Shown here piece by piece: positions 16,440 to 26,125 of a stretch of 33,975 bases of DNA. The DNA is from Fusobacterium mortiferum. GTDB lineage: Bacteria > Fusobacteriota > Fusobacteriia > Fusobacteriales > Fusobacteriaceae. Made by a program: the position numbers and the translations under genes. The stretch is from positions 1 to 33,975 of the forward strand of contig NZ_JACSNP010000019.1 in the NCBI RefSeq assembly GCF_016900045.1, in the 5' to 3' direction. Numbering within the stretch: the stretch's first letter is position 1; every line of letters begins with the position of its first letter. Under the pieces are notes generated by a model. It was given only the letters and a program-made list of their open reading frames with translations. It did not search any database and was not told where the DNA came from.

Positions 16440-17987
16440 ATGAATTGGCATTGGTTTAACTGGGTTGTAATTTTACTTTATTTTATTGGAATGTTTATGG
16501 TTGGGGTTTATTTTTCAAAGAGAGCTAACTCTACTGAGGATTACTTCAAGGCAGGAGGAAGAGTTCCTTCATGGGTAACAGCATGTAGTATCTATGCAAC
16601 AGCTCTATCTTCAATATCTTTTATAGCTATACCTGCTTCTGTATTCAGTAAAGGTTGGTTACTTGGAATGGCACCTCTTGGTATTATACCAATTGTTTGG
16701 GTTGCTGCAGTAATCTTTGTACCTTTCTTTAGAAGAGTTAACGTTACTACTGCTTATGAGTATCTTGGTAAGAGATTTGATAATAAATTTAGATTAATTG
16801 GAAGTTTAGCTTTCATCTTATTCCACGTTGTTAGAATGGCTATAGTTCTTTACTTACCAACACTTGCACTACAACATGCACTTCCTTCATTAAATCCTGT
16901 TATATTAACAGTTGGAGTTGCTGTTTTCTGTGTTGCTTATACTTCTATGGGTGGTATTGAAGCTGTACTTTGGTCTGACGCAATTCAAACTATTGTACTA
17001 TTACTTGGAGCTTTCTTAATTATTATAGCTGGATTTACTGCTGCCCCTGAAGGTATCGGACAAGGATTTAAAGCACTTTCTGAAGGTGGAATGCTTCTAA
17101 ATAGAGATTTCTTTAGCTTAGATTTAGCTAAAATCAGTATCTGGACTATGTTAATTGGTGGATTTGTTAACTCTATCTACTCTTATGTAGGAAGCCAAGA
17201 TATAGTTCAAAGATACAATACTACTAAAAATGAACAAGAAGCTAAGAAAAGTTTATTTATGAATATTCCTCTTCTTCTTACAAGTATCTTCATCTTTGTA
17301 GGAATGGGTTCTGCACTATTTATCTTCTTTAAATTTAAAGCTCAACTTCCAGAAGGAATCAACGGAAATGCTATATTACCTTATTTCGTAATTCAATATA
17401 TCCCTACTGGTGTTTCTGGACTTGTTTTAGCTGCTATATTTGCTGCAGCACAATCTACAGTATCATCAAGTTTAAACTCTGTTTCAACTTGTATGACTGC
17501 TGATATCTTACAACAATTAAGACCTGACATGAGTGATAAACAAAAATTAGCTTTCGCTAAAGGTTCAAGCTGGATAGTTGGTATCTTAAGTACAATTTTA
17601 GCAGTATATTTCCTATATGAAGGACAAGGAGATATGTTCCTATACTTCCAAGCTATAACTGGATTATTAGGAGGACCTATTGCTGGAGTATTCTTAGTTG
17701 GAATCTTCTTTGAAAGAGTTGATACAAAAGCTGTTTGGGTAGGATTTATAGCTTCAATACTAATTGCTCTATACTTAACTAACCCTATGAACATGGTTTC
17801 TAACCTAATTCCTGGTTATGTAAAACCTCAAGTATTTGAATTTATGATCTCTTTCTTAATCATTGGTGGAAGTGTTATTGTATCAGTTATTGCATCTTTC
17901 TTAACTGGTTCACCTAAAGCTGAGCAAATAAAAGGACTAACTTATGCTTCAGTTAAAAATATGAAAGAAGATAGTAAAATTGATTAA
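16440..17987 (+). CDS. siaT: Sodium:solute symporter, probable sialic acid transporter (SiaT type)
   Basis: A 515-residue SSS-family symporter with about 13 membrane segments that imports sialic acid with sodium. The segments EDYFKAGGRVPSW, CSIYATALSSISFIAIPA, FFRRVNVTTAYEYLGKRFD, GGIEAVLWSDAIQ and AAIFAAAQSTVSSSLNSVST follow the Proteus SiaT sequence closely as I recall it; the last carries the TM8 sodium-site serines. GGAGG lies 7 bases before the ATG. Divergent from the nan operon with a shared operator type, and closed by its own terminator. A general SSS transporter for another sugar is possible but less likely in this context. Confidence 0.88.
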   Translation: MNWHWFNWVVILLYFIGMFMVGVYFSKRANSTEDYFKAGGRVPSWVTACSIYATALSSISFIAIPASVFSKGWLLGMAPLGIIPIVWVAAVIFVPFFRRVNVTTAYEYLGKRFDNKFRLIGSLAFILFHVVRMAIVLYLPTLALQHALPSLNPVILTVGVAVFCVAYTSMGGIEAVLWSDAIQTIVLLLGAFLIIIAGFTAAPEGIGQGFKALSEGGMLLNRDFFSLDLAKISIWTMLIGGFVNSIYSYVGSQDIVQRYNTTKNEQEAKKSLFMNIPLLLTSIFIFVGMGSALFIFFKFKAQLPEGINGNAILPYFVIQYIPTGVSGLVLAAIFAAAQSTVSSSLNSVSTCMTADILQQLRPDMSDKQKLAFAKGSSWIVGILSTILAVYFLYEGQGDMFLYFQAITGLLGGPIAGVFLVGIFFERVDTKAVWVGFIASILIALYLTNPMNMVSNLIPGYVKPQVFEFMISFLIIGGSVIVSVIASFLTGSPKAEQIKGLTYASVKNMKEDSKID

Positions 17988-18018
17988 TTAAAGGTATCTC
18001 TTAACTTAATTTATACTC

Positions 18019-18056
18019 TAAAAAAAGTGGGAAGACAAATTTTTCCCACTTTTTAT
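18019..18056. terminator. Bidirectional terminator between siaT and the phosphoribosyltransferase gene
   Basis: AAAAGTGGGAA and TTCCCACTTTT form a long stem (core AGTGGGAA 18026-18033, TTCCCACT 18043-18050). T-tracts follow on both strands (18050-18055 forward, A-run 18020-18026 for the minus strand), so it serves the convergent genes on both sides. Confidence 0.9.
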
Positions 18057-18059
18057 TAT

Positions 18060-18650
18060 TTATTTACTTTTTATATTTTTACAAATTGTTAAAACATATA
18101 TATCATCTACATATATATCATCCTTTAAAAGTTCACATAAATTTCTTAAAGTTGCTCCTGTACTAAATATATCATCTATTACTAAGACACTCCCACGTTT
18201 TGTTAATTTTCTCTCTTTAATTATACTATTCTTAAATAACTCTATTTTTTTCTCTTGAGGTAGTCTTTTCAATTCTTCTGAATTTAACTTTCTAAAAAAA
18301 TCTAAAGATATTGGTTTCTTTAAAGTCTCACCTAAATGTTTTACTATTTGAAAAAGTGGTTGTATCTCCCTTTGGTATGTAGGTGGTGTTGCTATTATTC
18401 CATCAATTTTATCCTCTATTTTCCACTCTTCTCTTATAAATTTTGCTACTACTTTAGCTATCTCTGCTGCTTTATCATACTCTTTATGATATTTTAATTC
18501 GTTCATTGCTTTCCCAATCTCACTATATTTTACATCAAAAATTGGATAACCAAAAATATCCTCTCCTTTATAATTGCTCTCTGTCATAAAATAATCTAAA
18601 GTATATCCCTCTTTCCAATTTCCTTCAATAATCATAGGATTTATCTTCAC
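18060..18650 (-). CDS. ComF-like phosphoribosyltransferase-domain protein
   Basis: A 196-residue protein whose C-terminal part carries the PRPP-binding loop VLVIDDIFSTGATLRN (about residues 163-178), the hallmark of type I phosphoribosyltransferases. IDGIIATPPTYQRE in the middle and the flanking layout resemble ComF/GntX proteins. The usual N-terminal four-cysteine zinc ribbon of ComF is absent: only one cysteine occurs before the PRPP loop region's end. I use the GTG at 18650 because GGGAGGG lies 7 bases before it; the longer frame would begin upstream of the promoter -10. Its biological role (DNA uptake or nucleotide salvage) cannot be decided. Confidence 0.75.
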   Translation of the reverse strand: MKINPMIIEGNWKEGYTLDYFMTESNYKGEDIFGYPIFDVKYSEIGKAMNELKYHKEYDKAAEIAKVVAKFIREEWKIEDKIDGIIATPPTYQREIQPLFQIVKHLGETLKKPISLDFFRKLNSEELKRLPQEKKIELFKNSIIKERKLTKRGSVLVIDDIFSTGATLRNLCELLKDDIYVDDIYVLTICKNIKSK

Positions 18651-18683
18651 TGTTTGTCCCTCCCATAGTATTATTATAACTTT

Positions 18684-18713
18684 ATTATACCATTTTATAT
18701 GGATAAAAAGCAA
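18684..18713 (-). promoter_or_regulatory. Promoter of the phosphoribosyltransferase gene
   Basis: Minus-strand TTGCTT (18713-18708), 18 bases ending in TGG, then TATAAT (18689-18684): an extended -10 promoter 34 bases before the GTG start, which rules out the longer upstream start. Confidence 0.75.
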
Positions 18714-18774
18714 ATGTAGTGTTTTGTTTTTTTTCAACTAAATTATTTTTTTTACTATTTTTATAAAAAAGTAC

Positions 18775-18803
18775 TTGATATTATCTCCACATTGGAGTAT
18801 AAT
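18775..18803 (+). promoter_or_regulatory. cspA-type gene promoter and leader
   Basis: TTGATA (18775-18780), 17 bases, TATAAT (18798-18803). The transcript would have a leader of about 75 bases before the start codon, as is usual for cold-shock genes whose leader refolds with temperature. Confidence 0.82.
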
Positions 18804-18884
18804 CTATATAATTGTTCTAGGTTACTGAATTTTTTGTGAATTCTACTATTTGGACGAGAAGTTTTTATTTTGGAGGTTTGTAAA

Positions 18885-19085
18885 ATGTTAAAAGGAACTG
18901 TAAAATGGTTTAACAAAGAAAAAGGGTTTGGATTTGTAACTAGTGAAGAGGGTGCTGATTACTTCGTACACTTCACTGGAATAGTAGGAGAAGGATTCAG
19001 AACTTTAGAAGAAGGACAAGCTGTTACTTTTGAAGTTACAGAAGGTAAAAAAGGACCTATGGCAGTTGAAGTTAAAGCTGCATAG
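18885..19085 (+). CDS. cspA: Cold-shock domain protein (CspA family)
   Basis: A 66-residue single-stranded nucleic acid binding protein acting as an RNA chaperone. The RNP-1 motif KGFGFV and RNP-2 motif DYFVHF are intact, after [10 protein letters not shown]. The ATG at 18885 has GGAGG 8 bases upstream, and the protein then begins at MLKGTVKWF; an in-frame ATG 15 bases earlier lacks support. Length and sequence are standard. It is a single-gene unit with its own promoter and terminator, one of only two rightward genes. Confidence 0.97.
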   Translation: MLKGTVKWFNKEKGFGFVTSEEGADYFVHFTGIVGEGFRTLEEGQAVTFEVTEGKKGPMAVEVKAA

Positions 19086-19105
19086 TTTAAATATAAACTA
19101 TTTCC

Positions 19106-19138
19106 AGAGAGCGATTTTACTCGCTCTCTTTTATTATT
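19106..19138 (+). terminator. Terminator after cspA
   Basis: AGAGAGCGA and TCGCTCTCT (19106-19129) form a 9-bp stem with a 6-base loop, then TTTTATTATT. The minus-strand side has no T-tract, so apbE may use it poorly. Confidence 0.88.
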
Positions 19139-19140
19139 CT

Positions 19141-20121
19141 TTATCTCAGCTCTATCTTCATCTTATCATTTTTAAAAATTTTCATATCTTTATCTACTAT
19201 TAAGACACCTAAATCATTCTTATCTGCATAATTTAAGACCTCATCTATATCCATAAGGAAAAAAGCTGTTGAGTACATATCAGAAAAAAATGCATTGTCA
19301 GATATTACTACTACCATCTTTTTATCTTCTACAGGAAAACCAGTAGTTTTATCTAGTATATGATGATATCTCTTTCCATCTATCTCTACATAGGTTTGAT
19401 AATCACCTGAAACTCCCATTCCTTCATTATATAGTTCTACTACTCCTAGAAGTTTTTGAGGATTTTCTGGATTTTCTACCCCTATTCTCCATTTTTTACC
19501 ATCAGGTTTTCCATTTATTGTTTCTATACTTGAAATAGATGATATAAAGGCACTAGTTACACCTTTTTCTCTCATAACTCCTTTAGCCTTCTCTACTGCA
19601 TACCCCTTTAAAAATGAACCGGTATCAAGCTCTACTCCAGGCTCTGAAAATGATAACTCATCTCCTGATAAAATAATCTTAGAAAAATCTATATGTTGCA
19701 TTGCTCTTTTTAAATCCTCTTTTTTAGGAATCTCTCTTTTTTCTTTAGCCCCAAAATCCCAAATATCTAAAAGAGGACCTATAGTTATATCATACTTTTC
19801 ATGAGATAGTTCATACACAGATTTTAAATTTTGAAATAAATAAATTCCCTCTTCATCTAACTTTATAGTTTTTTCTTTACCAGAGTTTAACCTTTCTACA
19901 AGACTTCCTTTCATCTTGCTATTAAATTTTTTATCAATTCTTTCTATCTCTTGGAATGCTGCTTCAATAGCTTTATTTGCCAATTTTTCATTTTTATCAT
20001 ACACAGTTATACTTATATAGGTCCCAAATAAAAATTTACTTTGCTCTATTTTTTGTACCTCTTTACTGCAAGATAAAATAAAAATTGGCAATATTAATAT
20101 TGCCAATATTTTCTTTAACAT
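19141..20121 (-). CDS. apbE: ApbE-family FAD:protein FMN transferase lipoprotein
   Basis: Attaches FMN to threonine in target proteins such as Rnf or Nqr subunits; exported and membrane-anchored. MLKKILAILILPIFILSCS is a lipoprotein signal (cysteine at about 18). The ApbE parts are FGTYISITVYDKNEK, the DxGxxxKGYAVD-like segment as DTGSFLKGYAVEKA, WRIGVENPENPQ, YHHILDKTTGFP and the metal site FFSDMYSTAFFLM. Two spots are unusual: DTGSFLKG in place of the common DLGGIAKG, and SSISSIETINGKP where GGN or GGD is common. I use the ATG at 20121, 4 bases after the rpoZ stop; a TTG 15 bases earlier would overlap rpoZ. 326 residues. Confidence 0.9.
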   Translation of the reverse strand: MLKKILAILILPIFILSCSKEVQKIEQSKFLFGTYISITVYDKNEKLANKAIEAAFQEIERIDKKFNSKMKGSLVERLNSGKEKTIKLDEEGIYLFQNLKSVYELSHEKYDITIGPLLDIWDFGAKEKREIPKKEDLKRAMQHIDFSKIILSGDELSFSEPGVELDTGSFLKGYAVEKAKGVMREKGVTSAFISSISSIETINGKPDGKKWRIGVENPENPQKLLGVVELYNEGMGVSGDYQTYVEIDGKRYHHILDKTTGFPVEDKKMVVVISDNAFFSDMYSTAFFLMDIDEVLNYADKNDLGVLIVDKDMKIFKNDKMKIELR

Positions 20122-20125
20122 AAAG

Positions 20126-20341
20126 TTATTCACCAACTTTATCTTCTGCTATTTCATATCCTATTTTTCCAGCTAAAATCTCTCTAAAAGCTTTTTTTAC
20201 ATCAGTATCTTTCTTACTGCATTTTGTTAAAAGAGGTGCTCCCTTTCCTATTTGTCTAGCTCTTTGTCCACTTACAATAGTTAATATATATTTGTTTGGT
20301 ATTTTTTCTAATAATTCATCATATATTATCTCTTTTTTCAT
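20126..20341 (-). CDS. rpoZ: RNA polymerase omega subunit
   Basis: A 71-residue subunit that helps fold and hold the beta' subunit of RNA polymerase. The omega core is visible as NKYILTIVSGQRARQIGKG and the later KAFREILAGKIGYEI. The gene stands 15 bases after gmk, the standard gmk-rpoZ order, with AGGAGATA before the ATG. Sequence is short but the RARQI signature and location make the call firm. Confidence 0.95.
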   Translation of the reverse strand: MKKEIIYDELLEKIPNKYILTIVSGQRARQIGKGAPLLTKCSKKDTDVKKAFREILAGKIGYEIAEDKVGE

Positions 20342-20356
20342 ATCTCTATCTCCTTA

Positions 20357-20923
20357 TTAATTAGATTTTTCTTCTATAATCTTTCTAAGTGCAGCACAAG
20401 AATCTTCAACAGTATAGTTTATTATAGTTATATCATACTCTTTTTCATATTCTAACTCTTTTATAGAATTTTTTAATCTTAGCTGAATTGTTTCTTCGCT
20501 ATCTGTTTTTCTTCCTCTTAATCTTTTTTCTAAATCCTCCATTGTCGGAGTTTTGAAGAAAATTAAATGGGCATCTGGATATTGAGCTTTTACTTGAAGC
20601 CCACCTTGAACATCTATTTCTAAAATAACATCTTCTCCAGCTAAAAGTCTGCTCTCTACCTCTGATTTTAATGTTCCATAATAATTTCCATGAACAGTAG
20701 CATATTCTAAAAACTCTCCGTTCTTTTCCTTAGCTATAAACTCTTCCTTTGTTAAAAAATAGTAATCTCTACCATTCATCTCTCCCTCTCTTGGAGCTCT
20801 TGTTGTTGCTGATGTAGCTAAATTTATTCCAAGCATTTTGCGAACTAATCTACAGATTGTAGATTTTCCAGCACCACTAGGACCTGAAACTATATATAGA
20901 TGTCCCTTTATTCCTCTACTCAT
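20357..20923 (-). CDS. gmk: Guanylate kinase
   Basis: Phosphorylates GMP to GDP with ATP, 188 residues. P-loop IVSGPSGAGKSTI near the N-terminus, the GMP-binding SATTRAPREGEMNGRDYYF (about 37-55) and EYATVHGNYYGT, DVILEIDVQGG, and the lid region KTDSEETIQLRLKNS. Its start overlaps the remA end by 8 bases, indicating translational coupling in the yicC-remA-gmk-rpoZ operon. Confidence 0.98.
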   Translation of the reverse strand: MSRGIKGHLYIVSGPSGAGKSTICRLVRKMLGINLATSATTRAPREGEMNGRDYYFLTKEEFIAKEKNGEFLEYATVHGNYYGTLKSEVESRLLAGEDVILEIDVQGGLQVKAQYPDAHLIFFKTPTMEDLEKRLRGRKTDSEETIQLRLKNSIKELEYEKEYDITIINYTVEDSCAALRKIIEEKSN

Positions 20924-21164
20924 TTTTTTCTCCTTTCTCTATCCTTAACGATATTGTTTCTGGATTTATTGCTGACATTATAACATGGTTTGAATCAGTT
21001 ATTATAAGAGTTTTTGTCTTTTTTCCTAAAGTAGCGTCAATAAGTCTATTCTCCATCTTTGCTTCATCTCTAAGACGTTTACTAGGAGCTGAATCTGGAT
21101 TTATAATAGCAACTATTCTACCTCTCATTACCATATTTCCAAATCCTATATTTATTGGTTTCAT
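20916..21164 (-). CDS. remA: RemA-like DUF370 regulatory protein
   Basis: An 82-residue protein of the RemA/YlzA family. Characteristic parts are NIGFGNMV, RIVAIINPDSAPSKRLRDEAK and GKKTKTLIITDSNHVIMSA. In Bacillus subtilis RemA is a DNA-binding activator of biofilm matrix genes; here only the family and the conserved spot between yicC and gmk are visible, and the target genes are unknown. It begins 8 bases after yicC. Confidence 0.92.
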   Translation of the reverse strand: MKPINIGFGNMVMRGRIVAIINPDSAPSKRLRDEAKMENRLIDATLGKKTKTLIITDSNHVIMSAINPETISLRIEKGEKNE

Positions 21165-21172
21165 ACATCCTC

Positions 21173-22051
21173 CTACTCTATATTCATAGACTGCTCTCTT
21201 ATTTTTTCTAATTCATTTTTACATTCAACTATTAATTTTGAAATTTCATAAAGATTTGATTTTACTCCAGTTGTATTTAACTCTCTATATATCTCTTGTA
21301 GTATAAAGTCTATCTTCTTTCCTACTGCTACTCCCTTTGAAGAAAGCTCTTTCTTTAACTGCTCCATATGACTGTCCAGTCTTGAAATCTCCTCAGAAAT
21401 ATCTGATTTATCTGTAAATAGAAGTATCTCTTTTAAGATATCTTCCTCTTTAAATTCAATATTTCCTTTTATTTTCTCCAATCTCTCTAAAAGTTTAGAC
21501 CTGTATATATCTACAACTTGATCCTTATATTTTTTTATCTCATCTATATTAGCTTCCAATATCTCTATTCTCTCAAAAAAATAGTTTCTAAGACGTTCTC
21601 CTTCCTCTTCTCTTGTTTTTATAAAAGGAATTAATAACTCTTTTATCTTATCTAATATAAATTTACTATACTCATCTTCATCTATCTCAAAATCATTTTT
21701 CTTGATCACATTTAAATTTCTAACTAAAATATCCATTTTATTACTGAATTTTTCATTGAAATCCTGTTCCATTTCAAGTAATACTTTCATATAGCCTTTA
21801 CTTTGTTCTTTATCATAATCAAAAAGCTTTCCTAAATCTCTTAAATCATTAAACTCAATTTTTAAATCCAATGACCCTCTACTTACCTTAGAGGCTATCT
21901 CTGTTCTTATTGCCCCTTCTAAAAAATTAAGATTATATGGAAGTTTTATTTTTAAATTTAAATTTTTATTATTTACACTTTTAAGCTCCATGTTCAAAGC
22001 ATATTTATCATCTTGATAAGCTAACTTTGAATATCCTGTCATACTTCTCAT
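21173..22051 (-). CDS. yicC: YicC-family endoribonuclease
   Basis: A 292-residue protein starting with the family signature MRSMTGYSK. The C-terminal half contains EEISRLDSHMEQLKKELSS followed by GVAVGKKIDFILQEIYREL and NTTGVKS, typical of YicC/YloC proteins, recently shown to be metal-dependent endoribonucleases in other bacteria. The middle is helical and rich in Glu and Lys. First gene of the yicC-remA-gmk-rpoZ-apbE run, 67 bases after rpoC; its ribosome binding site is CTGGAGG. Confidence 0.93.
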   Translation of the reverse strand: MRSMTGYSKLAYQDDKYALNMELKSVNNKNLNLKIKLPYNLNFLEGAIRTEIASKVSRGSLDLKIEFNDLRDLGKLFDYDKEQSKGYMKVLLEMEQDFNEKFSNKMDILVRNLNVIKKNDFEIDEDEYSKFILDKIKELLIPFIKTREEEGERLRNYFFERIEILEANIDEIKKYKDQVVDIYRSKLLERLEKIKGNIEFKEEDILKEILLFTDKSDISEEISRLDSHMEQLKKELSSKGVAVGKKIDFILQEIYRELNTTGVKSNLYEISKLIVECKNELEKIREQSMNIE

Positions 22052-22082
22052 TTTAACCTCCAGAAAGATAAAACAGATATAG

Positions 22083-22107
22083 GAATAGGCGACAATGTCG
22101 CCTATTC
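22083..22107 (-). terminator. 25-base perfect palindrome after rpoC
   Basis: GAATAGGCGACA and TGTCGCCTATTC flank a single base, 11 bases past the rpoC stop. GC-rich for this genome. On the minus strand the following sequence (CTATATCTGTTTTATC) has only a short T-tract, so termination would be partial; a protein site is possible. Confidence 0.5.
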
Positions 22108-22118
22108 TACATCTAATA

Positions 22119-25100
22119 TTACTCTTGTTCCATTAAATCTTCTTCTATAACTTTTGCTTTTATCTTTTTGTAAGCATTAAATCCTGTTCCAGCAGGTATT
22201 TTCTTTCCAATGATTACGTTCTCTTTCAATCCTTCTAAGAAGTCTACTTTTCCTTCTATAGCTGCATTTGAAAGAACTTTTGTTGTTTCTTGGAATGATG
22301 CTGCTGATATAAAACTTCCTGTATTAACAGCTGCTTTAGTAATACCTTGAATGATTGGTTCATACTTAATTAAAGCTTTTCCTAGAGCTTGAAGTTTTTC
22401 ATTTTCTAACTCTACTACTCTCTTCTCTACTACTTCATCTTCTAAGAATAAAGAAGCTCCTGAATCAACTATTCTTACTTTCTTAAACATCTGTTTAACG
22501 ATAATTTCAATATGCTTATCATTTACAGTAACTCCTTGGTCTCTATACACTTGTTGTACAGATTCTAGGATAAACTGCTCAGCTGCTACAAGTCCTTTAA
22601 TGTTTAGAACGTCAAATGGAGATATAGCTCCCTCTGTTATCTTATCTCCTGCTTTTACAAGCATTCCGTCAGTAACAACTAGACGCTCTCCAACTGGTAC
22701 TAGATACTCTTTATAATCACTTGAATCAGAAACTGATTTAACAAGGATTACTCTCATACCTTTCTTCTTCTTACCAGTTACTTCTATCTTACCTTCTATC
22801 TCAGTAAGCATTGCTTTACCTTTAGGGTTTCTAGCTTCAAATAGCTCTTGAACTCTTGGAAGACCTCCAGTGATATCTTTTGTTCCGGCTCCCTCTTTAA
22901 TGATCTTAGCAATGATTTGTCCTTTTTTAATCTCTTCCCCTTCTCTTACCATTAAGTAAGCTCCGAATGGGATAGTATAGCTTCCTTTAGTATTTCCTTC
23001 TGCATCAAATACTACAACTCTTGGGTTGATATCTCCAGATTCTACTGGTTTAATTGCCATAAATTCTGTAACATCATACTTTTCATCATAGTTTTCTTTT
23101 ACATAAAGTTCTCTATACTCAATTCTTCCATCTTGGTCAGCAATAATAGGGATGTGGAACGGATCGAATGTAACTAATGTCTCTCCTATCTCTACATGTT
23201 GTCCCTCTTTTACTTTTAATATAGATCCTGATGGAACTTCATAGTCATAGTTTCCAATGATTAATTTAGCTGATTGGCTAACTACTATTTCGTCTCCATT
23301 TTCCTCATTTACTAGTATCTTAACATCTCTGTAAGCTACTTTTCCTGAGTTTTCAGCTCTAACTCCAGTTACTACTGCTGCTGCTGTTGCAACTCCTCCT
23401 GTATGGAACGTTCTCATTGTAAGCTGAGTTCCTGGTTCTCCGATTGATTGAGCTGCAATAACTCCAACCGCTTCTCCAAGTAGTATCTCTTTGTGGTTAG
23501 ATAAGTCCATTCCGTAACATTTTCTACATACTCCCTTTTCAAGAGCACATGTTAATGGAGATCTTATCTTAACTTTTCTTATTCCTAATTCATCTATTTT
23601 CTTGATTAGTTCTTTTCCAATTAAAGTATTTCTTGGAGCTACTACTTCCCCTTCAAATACTAAATCTTCTGCAAGAACTCTTCCATTTATTCTTTCTTTT
23701 AACTCTTCGATTACCTTACCTTCAGAGATTAGTTCTCCTACTTCAATTCCTTGGTAAGTTCCACAATCTTCTGCATTAACTATAACTTCATGTGATATAT
23801 CAACAAGTCTTCTTGTTAAGTATCCTGAATCGGCAGTTCTTAGGGCAGTATCTGCTAGTCCTTTTCTTGCTCCGTGTGATGACATGAAGAACTCTAATAC
23901 TGTTAGTCCTTCACGGAAGTTAGCTTTAATAGGTACCTCGATGATTCTACCTTGTGTATCGGCCATGTTTCCTCTCATTGCCGCTAACTGTCTCATCTGA
24001 GAAATATTACCTCTGGCTCCTGAGTTCGCCATCATGTAAACTGGGTTGAATTGATCTAGTCCATCCATCATTGCCTTTGTAACTGCATCTGTTGCTTCAG
24101 ACCATACAGTGATAGTTTTTCTATATCTTTCTTCGTTAATGATTTTTCCTGCTTTATAATCAGCTTCGATTTGAGCTACTTGCTCATCTGCTTTTGCTAG
24201 GATCTCTTTCTTAGCTTCTGGAATTTCAAGGTCTTCTATACCTACTGATACCCCTGCCATAGCTCCATAATGGTATCCGAAATCCTTAATCTTATTGATT
24301 AATTCAGCTGTTTCAGCAAATCCATGTTCATCATATAACTTAGCAATTAATTTCTTTAATTGAGATTTACCAAAAGTTTGGTTATATTGCTTATCTACTT
24401 CAGGTAATAGTTCGTTGAACATTAATCTTCCTGGAGTAGTTTCTACCATTTCACCATTTATTCTTACTTTAATCATAGCATGAGTATCTAGTACTCCATT
24501 GTGATAAGCTGTTAAAGCTTGAGCTATGTTAGAGAATGCTTTCCCTTCTCCTTTAGAACCTGGTCTCTCTTTTGTCATATAGAAACATCCCATAACCATG
24601 TCTTGAGATGGAACTGCTATTGGCTCTCCGTTTGATGGAGATATTATGTTATTTGGTGCTAACATTAATAGTTTCGCTTCCATTATAGCTTCTGGAGATA
24701 GCATTAAGTGAACTGCCATTTGGTCTCCGTCGAAGTCAGCGTTAAATGCTGAACATACTAATGGGTGAAGTCTAATTGCTTTTCCTTCTATTAGTACAGG
24801 TTCAAATGCTTGTATTGAAAGTCTGTGTAGAGTCGGAGCTCTGTTAAGTAGTACTGGGTGATCTTGAATTACATCCTCGATTACATCCCATACTTTATCG
24901 TCTGCTTCTTCAACTAATTTTTTAGCTGTTTTTATGTTACTAGCTAACTCTCTTTTTACTAACTCTCTCATAATGAAAGGTTTATATAGCTCAAGAGCCA
25001 TTTTCTTAGGAATTCCACATTGGTTCATCTTTAATGATGGTCCAACAACGATAACCGATCTCGCTGAGTAGTCAACCCTTTTTCCAAGTAGGTTTTGTCT

Positions 25101-26081
25101 AAATCTTCCTTGTTTTCCTTTTAACATATCAGATAGTGACTTTAACTCTCTATTATTTTGAGCAACTACTGGTTTTCCTCTTCTTCCATTATCTATTAAA
25201 GCATCTACTGCTTCTTGTAGCATTCTTTTTTCGTTTTTAACAACGATTTCAGGTGCTTTTATTTCTAACAGTTTTTTAAGTCTGTTATTTCTGTTAATAA
25301 CTCTTCTATATAGATCATTTAAGTCAGAAGTTGCAAATCTTCCTCCATCTAATTGAACCATTGGTCTTAAATCAGCTGGTATTACTGGAACATTTTTAAG
25401 TATCATCCATTCAGGTTTGTTGTTAGAAGCTATAAAATCTCTTACTATTTTTAATCTTTTAACAACTTTCTTTCTCTTTTGAGATGAGCTTACATCATCT
25501 AACTCTTTTTCTAACTCTTCTCTTAACTCTTCAAGATTTATCTTTTCAAGAAGTTTTAAAATAGCTTCAGCTCCCATTAAAGCTTCAAATCTATTTCCAT
25601 ATAATTGCTTATATAACTTGTACTCTTTTTCAGTTAAGATTTTTCCTTCTTTTAAATTACTTTCCCCAGTTTCAGTAACTACATATCTTGCAAAATATAG
25701 TACTGACTCTAACTCTTTTGGAGATAGTCCTATTATAAGTGACATTTTATTTGGTGTTCCTTTAGAATACCAAATATGAGAAACTGGTGCAGCTAGAGAA
25801 ATGTGTCCCATTCTCTCTCTTCTTACCTTAGATCTAGTTACTTCTACCCCACATTTTTCACAAACTAGACCTTTATATCTCATTCTTTTATACTTTCCAC
25901 ATGCACATTCCCAATCTTTAGTTGGTCCGAATATTTTTTCACAGAAAAGTCCATCACTTTCTGGATTTAAAGTTCTATAGTTTATTGTTTCAGGTTTTGT
26001 AACCTCTCCATGAGACCATTCTTCGATTTTCTCAGGAGATGCTAATCTAATTCTTATTTTCTCAAAACTTCTAATTCCCAT
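22119..26081 (-). CDS. rpoC: RNA polymerase beta' subunit
   Basis: Largest RNA polymerase subunit, 1320 residues. The N-terminal zinc ribbon [20 protein letters not shown] (about 66-85), the catalytic magnesium site [12 protein letters not shown] (about 445-456), the bridge helix and trigger loop region ([40 protein letters not shown]) and the second zinc site [13 protein letters not shown] are all present. I place the start at the ATG at 26081 giving [12 protein letters not shown]; a TTG 9 bases before is too close to the GGAGG. Separate from rpoB by about 107 bases carrying a long hairpin. Confidence 0.98.
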   Translation of the reverse strand: MGIRSFEKIRIRLASPEKIEEWSHGEVTKPETINYRTLNPESDGLFCEKIFGPTKDWECACGKYKRMRYKGLVCEKCGVEVTRSKVRRERMGHISLAAPVSHIWYSKGTPNKMSLIIGLSPKELESVLYFARYVVTETGESNLKEGKILTEKEYKLYKQLYGNRFEALMGAEAILKLLEKINLEELREELEKELDDVSSSQKRKKVVKRLKIVRDFIASNNKPEWMILKNVPVIPADLRPMVQLDGGRFATSDLNDLYRRVINRNNRLKKLLEIKAPEIVVKNEKRMLQEAVDALIDNGRRGKPVVAQNNRELKSLSDMLKGKQGRFRQNLLGKRVDYSARSVIVVGPSLKMNQCGIPKKMALELYKPFIMRELVKRELASNIKTAKKLVEEADDKVWDVIEDVIQDHPVLLNRAPTLHRLSIQAFEPVLIEGKAIRLHPLVCSAFNADFDGDQMAVHLMLSPEAIMEAKLLMLAPNNIISPSNGEPIAVPSQDMVMGCFYMTKERPGSKGEGKAFSNIAQALTAYHNGVLDTHAMIKVRINGEMVETTPGRLMFNELLPEVDKQYNQTFGKSQLKKLIAKLYDEHGFAETAELINKIKDFGYHYGAMAGVSVGIEDLEIPEAKKEILAKADEQVAQIEADYKAGKIINEERYRKTITVWSEATDAVTKAMMDGLDQFNPVYMMANSGARGNISQMRQLAAMRGNMADTQGRIIEVPIKANFREGLTVLEFFMSSHGARKGLADTALRTADSGYLTRRLVDISHEVIVNAEDCGTYQGIEVGELISEGKVIEELKERINGRVLAEDLVFEGEVVAPRNTLIGKELIKKIDELGIRKVKIRSPLTCALEKGVCRKCYGMDLSNHKEILLGEAVGVIAAQSIGEPGTQLTMRTFHTGGVATAAAVVTGVRAENSGKVAYRDVKILVNEENGDEIVVSQSAKLIIGNYDYEVPSGSILKVKEGQHVEIGETLVTFDPFHIPIIADQDGRIEYRELYVKENYDEKYDVTEFMAIKPVESGDINPRVVVFDAEGNTKGSYTIPFGAYLMVREGEEIKKGQIIAKIIKEGAGTKDITGGLPRVQELFEARNPKGKAMLTEIEGKIEVTGKKKKGMRVILVKSVSDSSDYKEYLVPVGERLVVTDGMLVKAGDKITEGAISPFDVLNIKGLVAAEQFILESVQQVYRDQGVTVNDKHIEIIVKQMFKKVRIVDSGASLFLEDEVVEKRVVELENEKLQALGKALIKYEPIIQGITKAAVNTGSFISAASFQETTKVLSNAAIEGKVDFLEGLKENVIIGKKIPAGTGFNAYKKIKAKVIEEDLMEQE

Positions 26082-26125
26082 TAAATACAAAGCCTCCTTA
26101 TTGAGATAAAGCTATAAACGACTAG

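Noticed and set aside
18651-18737. N-terminal extension of the phosphoribosyltransferase gene
   Set aside because: It would start upstream of the TATAAT at 18689-18684 and has no ribosome binding site; GTG at 18650 has one.
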